From Diplosphaera chodatii (Eukaryota > Chlorophyta > Trebouxiophyceae > Prasiolales > Stichococcaceae), in the NCBI GenBank assembly GCA_032358165.1, contig JAALGY010000030.1, positions 124,001 to 188,000 on the forward strand: a stretch of DNA of 64,000 bases. The letters run 5' to 3'. Shown one piece after another: positions 46,826 through 58,567 of the stretch (positions are counted from its first letter, which is position 1; the number at the start of each line of letters is the position of its first letter). The translations under genes and the position numbers were made by a program. Under the pieces are notes generated by a model. It was not told the DNA's origin, did no database searches, and saw only the letters and a list, made by a program, of their open reading frames with translations.

Positions 46826-49800
46826 ATGCAGCGCTATGTGGCGCCACACTTTGGCCAGCGAGCTGGCCAGTCTCAGTCCGCAAGCGCCCAGGCGTACAAG
46901 CTGCTCGTCTGGCCCCTCGATGGGAGCGATTGGAGCAACGTGACCTACGTCATGACCGAACATGGTGATAGTTAGGCTGCTGTCTTTGGCAACATCACGC
47001 ACTCGCAGAGTATGCACTGCTGCTTTGATTGTGTGACGATTGTTCGTGGATGAGCGATGAGGATCGACGTGCATGAGCTGCAGGTAGCACGCGACCTACA
47101 CAAAACAGGAAGGCTCGCTCACCTTCCTGCGAAGGGCACTTCCCATCCTGGACGTGCGCTCACGGCTGCGCGGCGCATTTGGAGAGTGCGTCCCTCTCAG
47201 CCACCCACAACTGTCACCTGACTTTGATGCGTCTCAGTGATGGTCCAGTGCATCAACTGTGCGTCCTTCGGAGCCAGTAGTACATACTGTGTATGCTGCT
47301 GCTGCTGCTGCAGAATACTTTCGCCACCTGCGAACATGCCTAGAGCCAGAATGGCAGACGTTCTTTGGCAGCACCAAAGCGAGGGCCGAGGCTGACTTGG
47401 TGCAGCTGGCAGAGCTACTGGGCTGCCGGCAGAGGCCGCAGCCACTTGCACGCCTCGAGGCGATCAGCTTGATGCGGGGTGGAGATCACATCCTTGCTGC
47501 CCTGGAGCTGGTTGGCGGCGTGCAAGCGTTTGCCACGGAGGACCCGGCCGCAGCCGCCTGCCTGTGCCGCAGCCTCACGCAGGCAGTCAGTGACCCGCGC
47601 TACGACTTTGGACCTAGCCATCTGCGACCCTGTGTGGAGCACGACTTCGCTGTGCTGGGGCCCAGCTATCTGCGGGCTGCCGCCGACTTTCTGCACGAGC
47701 GCATCCCTGGCGCCATGCAGCACGCCTGCGTTGCCGTCCAGCTGTTCAGAGCCTTTCTGCATGCATGCAACCAGGCGGCTAGCTGGGACGCCAGCCATGA
47801 CCAACTGGGAACAGCCGCCACACTTGCAAAGCAGGTGCGTCCGCCCCATGGTTGTGACCAGGATCCTCCATTGGTCAACACACATGGACATGCTGCAGAT
47901 ATACGTCCCCGCTGCTCCCCTGCACACGTGTGCCCTTGCAGCGAGCTGCTATGGACATCCAGAGACTGTATCTCTGCATCTTTCATGTCCTGTTGGGCTC
48001 TGACTCTGTGTCCCTTTCTATGGCAGAGCACTGCACCTCACTGCATCGAGCTGCTGCAATTGATCGTATCCGGACTTACGGAGTGGTCACAGAGGGCCAG
48101 CATGGCAGTGCAGCACCAGCAGCAGCTGACGGCAGACACGCAGCAGTCGGGTCGGCGGCCCGCCCTTCCAGCAGAGCTGCAAGTCGGCGCCATCTTGCTG
48201 CCAACGGCAGCCGGCCACCTGCTGCGCTGCATGCGGGAGCACCAGCTGTGTGGCCAAGTGACCGAGAGGCGTCTGCTGGGCACCCTGGAGCAGCTGGTGC
48301 AAATGGTAGGTTGCTTGCGGCCACTATGAAGTCCAGCGTCGTGTGTCATCTTTGTTGTGACAAGACCCAATGCCAATGCTGGCCTACATACCATCTGCAT
48401 GTGTACGGCTGACAAAACAGGGTTTGTCAACATTGCTTACGGACAGGGCTGTTGCAATGCTGTGCTGCCATGGCCTGTCACAGCTCCTGACTGACTTTCA
48501 CATACCCTGCGACGCTCTGCAGGTGGACACATGTGTGCAGCTGCAGAAGAGTGCTGCTGCTGTCGGATTGTGCTCCCTGGAGCCAAATCACACACCAGCC
48601 GCTGGGTCTACTGATCAAGTGCAGTTCACAATCTTGACCACATCGCCAACCAGGGGTGGGCTGCTGCAGTGCATTGGACCCTCTATCTGTGCTGTCGATG
48701 GCGGGCCAACAAAACAACGAAAGAGCAGCATGTGTGCACGAGCCTGATGCGCATCTTCTCACAACTGCACTGGTGAGAGGCACAAACGCATAAAAGAACA
48801 TTGCTGCATCGGGAGCTAAGGCGTGCACTTGTCGCTGCACAGACACGGCGTCTCCTGTGATTAGGGTGACACCACTGCACACCGCGATTGAGGAAGCTGT
48901 GTGCACCGCTGCCGACCGCTTTGCGAGCCCAGAACACATTCCGCTGCTGCTGCATCTGTCGCAGACCGTTTACGCTATCCTGCAAGGTAGGTGCTCAAAG
49001 GTGCACATCATGCTGCTGACCTACCGCGTTGAGGCCAGTCTTCAGCGCTGTATGTCTTGCACCCTGCGTAGTAGCAGGCATGTACCCACGAACACAGCAG
49101 CATCTGACGATCAGGGCACACACTCGTCCACCCATTGTATGACTGCCTTGCAGACGCTCCATCAAACACGATATCCGCCATGATGCCACTTCTGGCCAAA
49201 CTGCAGCAGCTAGCGACTCCCTGGCTTAGCGCCCACCCAGGAGTGCTGCGGTCAAACAACATGTCCGAGGGCCCGCGCACACAGGCTGCTCCCGTTCAGC
49301 ACCTCCCGCACGCGCATGAGGTGTGGTGCATGCTGCGGGGCTGTGCATCGAGCTGGCACATCCTGCTGCCAACTATTCCGCGACAACTGCATGCTTGACA
49401 GTTGGACGGTACTGCTCGACGGTACTTCCATGGCATGGTGGCGGCTGTCACTCCCCTCAAATCCATGTTTTAATGAGCAGCTGATGACAGTTTCAACAAT
49501 GTCACCGACAAAGCTTGCTTGCTGGATGCGTCACGCAGGTGGCCTTGCTGCTGGATGTGAATGCAGGCCACATTGCCAAAGCTGCCATGGTGGGGCCATA
49601 CATTGCATCCCGTCTGCACGCATATTTGCATAGTCTGCAAGTGCTGCTGGTATGCATGAATGAACGGCGATCATTCTTTCAATGATGCTGTGCATGCTGC
49701 AGTATGTGCTCGGCTGCAATGACATAGAAGAGCCGCTGAAGTCCAGCTGCATCCTGGCTTCGGGAGCATTGAACGCCCTTGCAGCAACGCTTCAGGTTGG

Positions 49801-51756
49801 TTGACGCCGTCTTGCACACGCATTGGAACATCCGGGTCTGAACATGTGTTGCGCATCTTCTTGCGCACCTGGGTCTTGTTGACCTGAGAGACAGTAGTCA
49901 GCTCATCTGATGGACCAGGCCTCTTGTTGCAGCTGGCACTTAACAGCGTCGTGACGCCAGATGCATTGATGACAACAGCGTAGTTGCAGCAGGTCGTTGC
50001 ACAGCGCAGGCTGTGGCAGCCGCTGGCAACTCTGGGAATCTTTGGTGGCTGACCCGCAACCTGGCGGTCGAAGACACCAGCAGCCAGCTTGCTCCGGGGC
50101 TGTTCTCCGCTGTACACGCGCTGCTGGAAGCTGCAAAGGTGTGGCAGGACCAGCGACGCCCTGGTGTCGCCTGTCTTGTCTGAGACTGTTCCTGCTAACT
50201 ACTCGAGCTATGCTCTCAGGTCCTGTGGGAGGCGGCACTGCGGGTACAAGACTGCATGCATCATCTGAACCGTTAATCATAAGCTCATGTCCGATATGCA
50301 GTGCGCCCACTATGCGGCTGCAGCGGGCAGGCCATGGCCAGCAGAAGCCATTGCAGCGCTTGTGAGCGGTGGCCTTGGCAGCTGCTGGCTTGCCCATGTG
50401 CTGTCCACGGCCCAACAGGACTTGCTGTCTGGAACACCAAAGCCCGCGCAGGCAGCCAGCTGCAAGCCGCATCAAACGCGTGTTCTGGCAGCCAGCACCC
50501 TGAGCAACGCCGCTGCGGCCCTGACGCACAGGTTTCGCGCGCCCTTGCCGAGCAGGGCTTGGTCGGGGCCCTGCTGCAGGTAAGCTCGCCCGCCGTGCTA
50601 ATGATGCCACAGCCACACAGCGGTGTTGTCAGCGATGGTAAATGTGCAAGCACTAACAATGCCGGTTGTTCATGCAGCGGTCGATGGCCAGCATACAGTT
50701 GCCATGTGCTGCATGTCTGTCGGTGGTGGTCGCCACATGCTGTAGTGACCGCGCTTTAGCAGGGATGGTCCTGGTGTGACAGTGGGGGTGTCTACATACT
50801 GCAGGCGCTGCCATGGGATGCAACTTCATCGGAGTCTATGGCAGAGGTTTCATCATGGCAGACCACAGTGTTCGGCACGAGAGTCGTCAGCGAGGTGCTG
50901 GCAGCCATACTGGCTACTGATGCGCCAGCGCGAACAGCTGTGCTGCAGGATGGCAGCTGGGATGCAGCTGTGCAGCGTATCAGGTGTGACTCGGACACAC
51001 ACCTCTATCTCAAGCTAGCAGCGCTGTGCCTCCTACTTATAGATCCCACGCATCTTCAGCAGGTTTCTTCCTCAGGTTTCTGCATGCAACTGGCGATCAT
51101 GTCCCTACTTTTCGACATAGGGACCTGCAGCCACCGCTGCCGCTGGCTTCAGAGTGGCCCGAGCAGCGTGAGGCGCTGCTGCACAGGGTGGCCATCGTGC
51201 TGGGACACAGCAGCGCAGGCAGCATCGTTTCCAGCCCCGAGGATGCAGCAGCGGCCACTACAGATGTCGTCACTGCAGCGGGAAGCGCCGTGCAGGAGCT
51301 GCTGGTATGCTTGCAGAAGCGCGATATACATAGGCTGCTGGTTGCGCTGCATATGCTGCAGCATGAAGCGAGGTGGACTCTATATGCATGTGCAATCTAC
51401 GGGTGGTTCCTCGTTGTCTGCTGACGGCAGCCTGAGATGTGGCACAGGCAGCAGAAAGCGGCACAGACACCAGCTCAGAAGCCGCAGACCTGCCGACGCA
51501 GGCGCCAGACACGGCAGCTGACAATGCGGCAGCAGACACAGACTGGTGGCGCTGCCCGCTGAGCGGCAGGGTCATGCGGGACCCGGTGCTGTGCGGCATC
51601 GCGGGCTACAGCTTCGAGCGGGAGGCCCTGGAGCAGTGGCTGGCGGCGCACCCTGGAGTGCACCCGCTCACTAGGGAGCTGCTGCCACCTGGGGCAGATG
51701 CCCTGCTGCCCAATGATGCGCTGCGCAACATAATCCAGCGACTGCAGCTCAGCTGA
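46826..51756 (+). CDS. Array copy 3: RRM-like / long helical / U-box protein lacking the basic linker
   Basis: Exons: 46826-46964, 47084-47185, 47314-47834, 48027-48305, 48523-48655, 48843-48986, 49154-49320, 49539-49589, 49703-49795, 50010-50138, 50302-50579, 50805-50983, 51121-51304 and 51448-51756 (about 900 residues). RRM-like part: YKLLVWPLDGSDWSNVTYVM; the second half is decayed but keeps frame and ends CAHGCAAHLE. Helical region: LEPEWQTFFGSTKARAEADL, VALLLDVNAGHIAKAAM, GALNALAATLQ, LAPGLFSAVHALLEAAK, VLAAILATDAPARTAVLQDG. U-box: WWRCPLSGRVMRDPVLCG, GYSFEREALEQWLA, LPNDALRNIIQ (His of PNH replaced by Asp). The Lys/Arg-rich linker of the other copies is missing. Exon 11 (278 nt) has the same frame problem as in copy 2 but offset differently. 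A TGTAA polyadenylation-like signal follows the stop at about 51766. Confidence 0.7.
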
Positions 51757-52259
51757 GGCGGGAATGTAAATTGCCGTGCAGCTCATCAGGTCAACAGCAA
51801 CATCATTTGGAGTGTAGTGGTCTATGATGCTGTGACGCAAGTGCGTGCTGGCAGGGTGTAGTCTGTAGGATGCACTGCAAGCCTCCATCACCATCGCCTG
51901 CGCTGGCCATCATTCGAGCTCTGCACCATGCATCGGCCAGTACCACACGGATTTCGGGGCATCTTGGGTCACATCAGGGTGACCAGATGCAAAATCTCCC
52001 TCGCGAGCAGAACTTGACAGCTTGATTGAAGTCCTGGCGGGTTATTCAGCGGTGCACAATCAAGTGGAGAGGAGTGTGTTCGCGATATGCCCCTTGGCAT
52101 GCCCTGCCTACGTCAGCGTCCATTCACCTCGTCACAGCAGGGCGCTGTGAACGTTTTGACAGACGGCTGTGTGCCCTCATTGAGTTGCTCGGCGCTGCTT
52201 AGGGCCAGCACATCGCGTGTGCAGCGAGCAGGCAGCTGCAGGCAGCAGGGCCTGGTCAC
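51757..52259. other. Spacer between array copies 3 and 4
   Basis: Apart from a TGTAA motif about ten bases after the copy 3 stop I see nothing supported. Confidence 0.4.
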
Positions 52260-54268
52260 ATGGATCCTCGAGTGACGGTTGGCCTGGGCCGACGAGGCAA
52301 GCAACCACACCCAGCATGCGCCAAAACGCACCAGCTGGTCGTCGGCTGCCTGGACGCAGCAGGAGACTGGACGAAAGAGCGTGATGTCATGACCAGACAT
52401 GGTGATGAGCATGGGTTTGTGCGGCTCTGGAAGGTCGTGCATGTAAGAGCAGGTTCGCGTTGCCGCCTGTATGCGGTGCTGCAACATGAGGCGAGCCAGC
52501 ATGTGCGTGATGCCCCGCAGGTGGCAAAGGGAACTTCCAGCTCCAGTATGTGGGCGACGTGACCTGTTGCATCGTCTGCTTTCCCTCCTACGCAGCTGCT
52601 GACACCTGTGCGGCTGACTTGGAGGGTGCGCTCCATCTACAAAAGCCAATCAGCATCACCATGAAAGACATGCGCCTGCATGATGCCATGCACGGCTGTG
52701 CTGGTGTCCGCTGGGCATTACATGCAGCATTCGAGAGCTCGCTCGGGCTGCTGATCGGGTTGGTGACATCCGCACAGAGCGTTTCAGCCACCTGCGCGTT
52801 GCGAAAGAGCCATACTGGCGCACCTGGTTCGGCGACAGCCGGGGCGCAGCCGCAGCGGACCTGGTGCAGCTGGCCGAGCTGCTGGGCTGCCGAAGCCAGT
52901 CGCACAGGCTGAGCGTTTATGAGCCGGTGTGCCTGGTGAATGGCGCGCTTGAGAGAGTGTCCGCCATTGGGCGGGCCGGCGGAGTGAAATCACTCGCGGC
53001 CGCGGATCCAGCGGCAGCCGCCTGCCTCAGCCACGGCATGCTGCAGGCCGTCGGGCTGCACGCCCACTGCTGGTGGCTGTCCCGCGAGGTTATCTGGCTT
53101 GCAGAGGCTGCCTTTGCTGTGCCTGGCCTTGACAGCATGCGGGCTGCGGCTGCTGGGCTGCAGGGTGACAGCTGGGATGCCGCTTTGCAATGTGTCAGGC
53201 GAGCCTTGGCTGTGCGTGCAAGCCTCTGCCTTGCGAGCGCAGCATATGTCACCACGCATACAGGGCCCAATCTTTAGTGGGTAGTTTCAATATGTTATGT
53301 TGTCCTGCTAATGGACCCTGGCAATGTGCGTAGGGGCCTACAGCTGCCAAGGCGGCGACTGCCACTGCGGCGGGTTCAGCAGCGTGAGCATGCGCTGCAC
53401 GACGTGTCGGCCACACTGGATAGCAGCGGCGGAGGCAAGCGCAACGTGGCAGACGACGGCGGCACAGCAGCTGCGGACGCTGACGCCGTTGCTGCAGCGG
53501 AGCGCGCCATGCAGGAGCTGCTGGTGCGCTGTGCCTGTTCAAGCATGGTTCACGCAAATCTGCTGCCAATTGCAAGGTCTACAGATAGAAAGACGCGATC
53601 GCACATTACAAAGTGCACCCCTGTTTGGCAGCACCTGCAGTTGGCAGGGGCTACAGACGCCGGTACAACGAAAGATGGAAGAAACCCAGCCCTACCATTG
53701 ACCAGCAAACAAATGCCTGTAGGCCGAGGAGCAGCCTGCTGACGTCTCGGGCCAGCGCAGCCGGCCCCCCTCGAAGCGAGCCCGCAAGAAGGCAGCCAGG
53801 CAACGGGCGGTTGATGCTGCTGCAGATGGCCAGCTTGCTAGCAAGGCAGCCCAGCCTGTAACAAACTTTTGCCTCCTGGGTCAGATGGCAATCAACAACC
53901 GGGGCAGCACACCAGCAGACGGAGATCAGCAGCCAGCAGCAGGTCAACTGGCACCGGAAATAGCAAGCATAACAAGTGAAGGCCCAGAAAACACCGCAAC
54001 CCTGCCGCCGCAGCAGCCAGGCACATACCTTAACACTCCGGCAGCAGCAGCGGACTGGTGGCGCTGCCCGCTGAGCGGCGGGGTCATGCGGGACCCGGTG
54101 CTGTGCGGCAGCACGGGCCACAGCTTTGAGCGGGAGGTTCTGGAGGAGTGGCTGGCGGCCAACCCTGGAGTGGATCCAACAACTCGGCAGCCGCTGCCGC
54201 CGGAACATGCCATCATGCTGCCCAACCATGCACTGCGCAACATGATCCAGCAGCTACAGCTGGGCTGA
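52260..54268 (+). CDS. Array copy 4: short RRM-like / helical / U-box protein made by internal deletion
   Basis: Five exons in phase: 52260-52401, 52521-52625, 52778-53198, 53334-53523 and 53723-54268 (467 residues). RRM-like: HQLVVGCLDAAGDWTKERDV, then CCIVCFPSYAAADTCAADLE. Helical block: LVQLAELLGCRSQSHRLSVY, GGVKSLAAADPAAAACLSHG. At DSMRAAAAGLQ the sequence passes directly to GDSWDAALQCVR, which in copies 2 and 3 is the end of exon 12 (LQDGSWDAAVQRIR); everything between (exons 4-11) is absent. The intron after this fused exon has a GC donor (GTCAG|GCGAGC) where copies 2 and 3 have GT. The linker KRARKKAARQ and a full U-box (WWRCPLSGGVMRDPVLCG ... LPNHALRNMIQQL) are present. It reads through without a break if the GC donor is used. 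Confidence 0.78.
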
Positions 54269-54812
54269 AACGATGCAAGGAGGAATGCTGCATGTGTGCA
54301 GTGAATGGGGACTGCAGATGTGAGGTTTGCCACATCATGCAGATGCGCTGTGCGGTCATGTGCAAAATCTGCTGGGCTTTATTTGTGTCAACGAGCATAC
54401 CACGTCCCGTACAGCAGCGAGTGCGCAGCTTCCTGCAGCCGACAATAGGCTGGCCACGCTGGTGATTAGTCTACTCACCCAGAAGCACCATATGATGTGC
54501 ATTACTCTAGCGCATGCACATTGGCTGCCTCGTCTACCGACAAGTGCGGATGGGAGCTGGCTAAACATAGGCAGCTTCGTTATCATCGTCAGCATGTGAG
54601 CGGATATATCGGCGGGACACATTTGGGTCAATCTGAGGTTGAGTCTCATCACAGCAAGGCAGCAGCTTTGCGGAAGGGCTTTGCAGTCTATAGAATGTAA
54701 ACGTGCTACACGACACACTGTGCAAGATCAGATAGTGTGAACAGTAGACATGTCCCTGCTGCGAGCATAGCATTGTGCGCCATCCGGCACAGAAGCAAAC
54801 AGCGCTCACTAC
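54269..54812. other. Spacer between array copies 4 and 5
   Basis: No supported exon. Confidence 0.4.
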
Positions 54813-56118
54813 ATGCAGAGTCAGATGGGTGAAGCAGCAGGCAAGCGAGCCAGTGCACCGTATGATGTTGTCATCTGGGGCCTTGACGAGATGGACTGGA
54901 GCACAGCAGAGGACGTCATGACCAGAAATGGTGACCGAGATCCTGCCGCAGCCCAGAAGCGTGCACTGCCACATTGCGTATGTGTTGTGGTGTCCGCTGT
55001 CTCACATCTACCATGCTCCGCAGGGTGTGCGAGCGAACGTCGAGTTTGAAGGTCAGGAGTCCGAGCCGTGGTGCGCGGCATGGTTCCCTTCCAGGGCAGC
55101 AGCTGAGGCCTGCGCGGCCGTCTTGCAGCGTGCGTCTCCGCTTGCCTGCAACCCCGCTGTCAGCAACACGTCGTCAACAGGCGCCTCACAGTAGTCAGCT
55201 CATGCGGGTCGTTGGTTGCTTTCTGCTCGACAGGAGATGACAAGGTGTTTTGTGCACAGGCACATTCCACCACACCCAGATCTGCATACAGTCGGACTGC
55301 CGGGCATTTGGCGAGGGCGACAGGAAGACCGCCACAGCCCAGCTGATCTGGCTGGCCGAGCAGCTGGGCGGCCGACACAAGGCGCAGGCCATCGACACCT
55401 ACGATGCGGTGTTCCTGGCGCGGGGCGCACCTCGCATCCTGGCCGCCCTGGAGCTGGCTGGCGGCGTGCAAGCGCTGGCGGCGGCGGACCCGGCCGCGGC
55501 CAGCTGCCTGTGCCGCGGCCTCACGCAGGCCGTCAGCGACCCGCGCCGCCGCTGGCTGCCCGGCGACGCGCGCGGACGCGTGGATCGCGCCTTTGCAGCG
55601 CTGGCGCCGCTGCAGATGCGAGACGCGGCGGCAGGGGTTCGGGCGGGCGCACACCTCCCCCAGCATCCAGCCCACCTCGCCGTGCGGCTGGCCCGCGCCT
55701 ACATGAGAATGGCGCAGGTCAACGAGGGACCCAACCACGCCAGAAGCGGAGCACCATCGGCAGCCCCAGCTGACATTCAGGTGATGAGCGCCCTTGGCTG
55801 TTTGGAAGATGCACGAATGTTTCAACGGAGATCACTATGGACACACGGTCATAGACACTGCAACGAAGTGCAAACCCCATGGCTGCTTTGCATGCTTTCG
55901 CTGCAGTTTGCAGCACTTTGGCTGGCAAAAGAGGCAAAGTACGAATGAACATTCAAAGACCCATGCGTGCGACCTGAGTTGCTGCTGCTTGCTAAGGTCT
56001 AACTCTGCATCAGTTATTGCATGCAGACCATTGCGCCGGAGTGCACCAACATGCTACGCGCTCTTGCGGAAGCCTTTTCGAAATGGTCAGGCGAGCTCAG
56101 CAGCGCAGTGCTGCTGCT

Positions 56119-56152
<34 letters not shown>

Positions 56153-58508
56153 CAACAGGAGCAGCAGGAGCAGGAGCAGGGGCAGCAAATGCGGGTGGAC
56201 CTACCTCCTGAGCATCAGCTGCATAAAACCGGCCGGTGGCTGTCAGCCTTGGCTTCGGACCTGCTCTACACCGTGGATGAGCACGGCATGGGCAGCGCTC
56301 TGGATCAGCGGCAGCTGCTGGAAGCCCTGGGGCAGCTGCTGGAAGCCCTGGGGCAGCTGCTTCGAAGGGTAGGTGCTGGCCGCCTCTATCTGCTGAAGCA
56401 CTTTTGCGTGCGATGTCGCTGTTGCCACCCTGCTGGGTGCCGCCGCTTGGTCGCTTGGGATGCTCACATGCGGCAGACACCACGATTGGTGTGAGGTGCC
56501 CCACACACATCGATGACTTCGTCATTGGCTGCTGCATCTGGCAGTGCGCGCCCCTTGCACACCTCACAGACATGTTTTGCCTTATCACAGCTCGTCAGCT
56601 GTGTGGCGCTGCACAACCGGGCAGCCGCTGCTGGACTTTGGCCTGGCGCGGCAGGACGCACATTGGCTGAGGACTGCATATCGCAGCTCCACATCATGTT
56701 GGTCAAGCTGGTCCCAGGATTGGGTGAGCCGCTTGCATGTCATGACATGGGCGCTGTACTCCACATGCTCGGCCGTGCATAGCAGCACATCGTGGCCTGG
56801 TCCTCATACAGGCATGGACACATGCTGGGTCAGCAGCTGTGCACACCTGGACACTGATGGCACAGCTGCACATCGATGTGCACCACTGCGCGTCATCCTT
56901 GCTCACGTGCCACATACGGCTGAGCTTCAGCTGAGCTATGTTATTGATCAGCATGCAGACGAGGCAGCTTGTAACTCTGAGGTGCCGAGGCTGCGTGCCA
57001 CCATTGCAAAGGCGCTGTGCGCTGCCCTGGATCACCTTGCGGATCCCCAGTACCTTGTGCTGCTGCTCGACTTGTCCATGACCGCAGACATTACGATGCA
57101 AGGTGCGTGCACGCGCGCATTTGGTAGGTTGCTGATTGTCACCTCAGGTGCCAGATGCCAGACTTTGAAACACCCTCAAGTTCTGGCTGCTGGTGTATGC
57201 ATGACGCAGCCCTCCACTGAAGCAGGATCAGTGCTGCCTGCTTCGCAGGGGGTCCTTTGACACATACTTCCACCCTGATGCTGCATCTGGCCCGGTTGCA
57301 GCGGCTGGCTACTAGCTGGCTGAGCGATCATCCGCCAGATGGTATGTTGGGTGAGGTGGCATGGGGCCAGGCGCCTTCGGTGCAGACGCTTCCAGTAGCT
57401 TACCAGGTATATCACAATTCACAGCGCCATGTGAACTTGCTCGTACTATGTTGGCTCACAGTACAACACCACATCCCCAGTTGTGTTACAGCCCTGTGAG
57501 ACTGTTGCTCATGTCGTGCAACCTGCAGTGTGATAGCACTCGCTGATACAGATGTCAACGGATCGTTGTGTAGTGTCTGGGCACTGGCGGGTTGCAGATG
57601 CATGATGCCAACGATCACGTTGCGTCGTCTGTTGCTTCATGTAGGTGGCCGTGCTGATGGACATCAATGCAGATGTGTTGGCCCGAGCTGTGAAAGTGAG
57701 TGTGCCTGTTGCTGTGTGCATCTACAGAAATGGCTACAGCTGTAGCAGGGACCAGGGGTGATGCGTGTCCAGCAGCTTGGATGGCCGATCGTTGGTGTGC
57801 TCGATGCAGCGCATCACCAGCAGCTCAGGGGTCGACGCCAGGGTCAAACTCTGTGGCGTAGCTAATTCTGGGGCACTTGACGCCCTGGCATCATCGCTCG
57901 AGGCAGGTCCTATACTCCTTTGAGCTGCCTCTCTGCACTGCATTGTGTGTTGCAATTGGGACTGGCCTTCGGCATCCCAACCTCTATGACGCACGTGCCA
58001 TGCACCGGCAAGATATGTCCGTGCTAGCGTCCTCCTGGGTAACGAAGAGGCAGGGTGTGACGATATGGCTTCAATGCAGGCAGCGCCAGCCTTCAGTTGC
58101 AGGGCTGTCCAGACTCTGCCCAGCAGTCTGACAGTGGACGCCTGCAGCACCTGCCTTGCTCCAGGGCTGTTTTCTGCTGCCAGTGCGTTGCGGGACGCCA
58201 TCAAGGTGACACACTCTGCCTTGATCTGTACAGTGATCTAGCTCACAATTGCATGTGCTGCGTGTGTGGGTGCTGTCACATTCGTAATCCAGGCGGCTAG
58301 CACAGCCGCATGTGCAAGTGCAGCAAGGGTCATCAGTCTTCAGAGCACGGCAGCAGCGCGTGGGAACTTCTTAGCGACGCTGTGTCCTTCTGACCTGCAG
58401 CTCGTTACGGTTGCACCTGGGACAGCCAGGCCGACAGCAAACGATGCTGTCGTGGAGACCCTTCCTCGGTTGCCTGCACTGATCTTGCAGTCCTTGGATG
58501 GCCTGCGA
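54813..58508 (+). CDS. Array copy 5: RRM-like / long helical part, no U-box, appears fused to AP-4 epsilon tail
   Basis: Exons: 54813-54977, 55024-55129, 55260-55780, 56027-56368, 56591-56723, 56959-57102, 57249-57406, 57644-57694, 57810-57902, 58080-58205 and 58293-58508. RRM-like: YDVVIWGLDEMDWSTAEDVM, then WCAAWFPSRAAAEACAAVLQ. The usual donor after ...TRNG (54930) gives the wrong frame here; a GTATGT donor at 54978 restores it with a 46-nt intron. Helical region follows copies 2 and 3 exon by exon: 521, 133, 144, 51 and 93 nt exons are the same length as in copy 3. Exon 9 ends at a GC donor (GAG|GCAGGT), supported by the conserved 93-nt size. Exon 4 carries a polyQ run and a 21-bp tandem duplication. 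After LILQSLDGLR the next in-phase exon (58568) is AP-4 epsilon, not the linker and U-box. Confidence 0.68.
56113..56150 (+). repeat. (CAG)n polyglutamine-coding repeat in copy 5
   Basis: An uninterrupted CAG run encodes about ten Gln followed by HQQEQQEQEQ in exon 4 of copy 5. Confidence 0.9.
56311..56352 (+). repeat. 21-bp perfect tandem duplication in coding sequence
   Basis: A 21-bp unit starting GCAGCTGCTGGAAG occurs at 56311-56331 and 56332-56352. It adds seven residues (LLEALGQ twice) in frame; copies 2 and 3 have a single unit. Confidence 0.92.
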
Positions 58509-58567
58509 GTCAGCTGGGCTCCATGTCAGCTCATGCTCGTGCATGAGGACCTTCCTGCCTTTTGCAG

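Noticed and set aside
36827..58508. Array genes as NLR-type or transposon-encoded proteins
   Set aside because: No NB-ARC, leucine-rich repeat, transposase, integrase or reverse transcriptase motifs were seen, and no terminal repeats flank the units.
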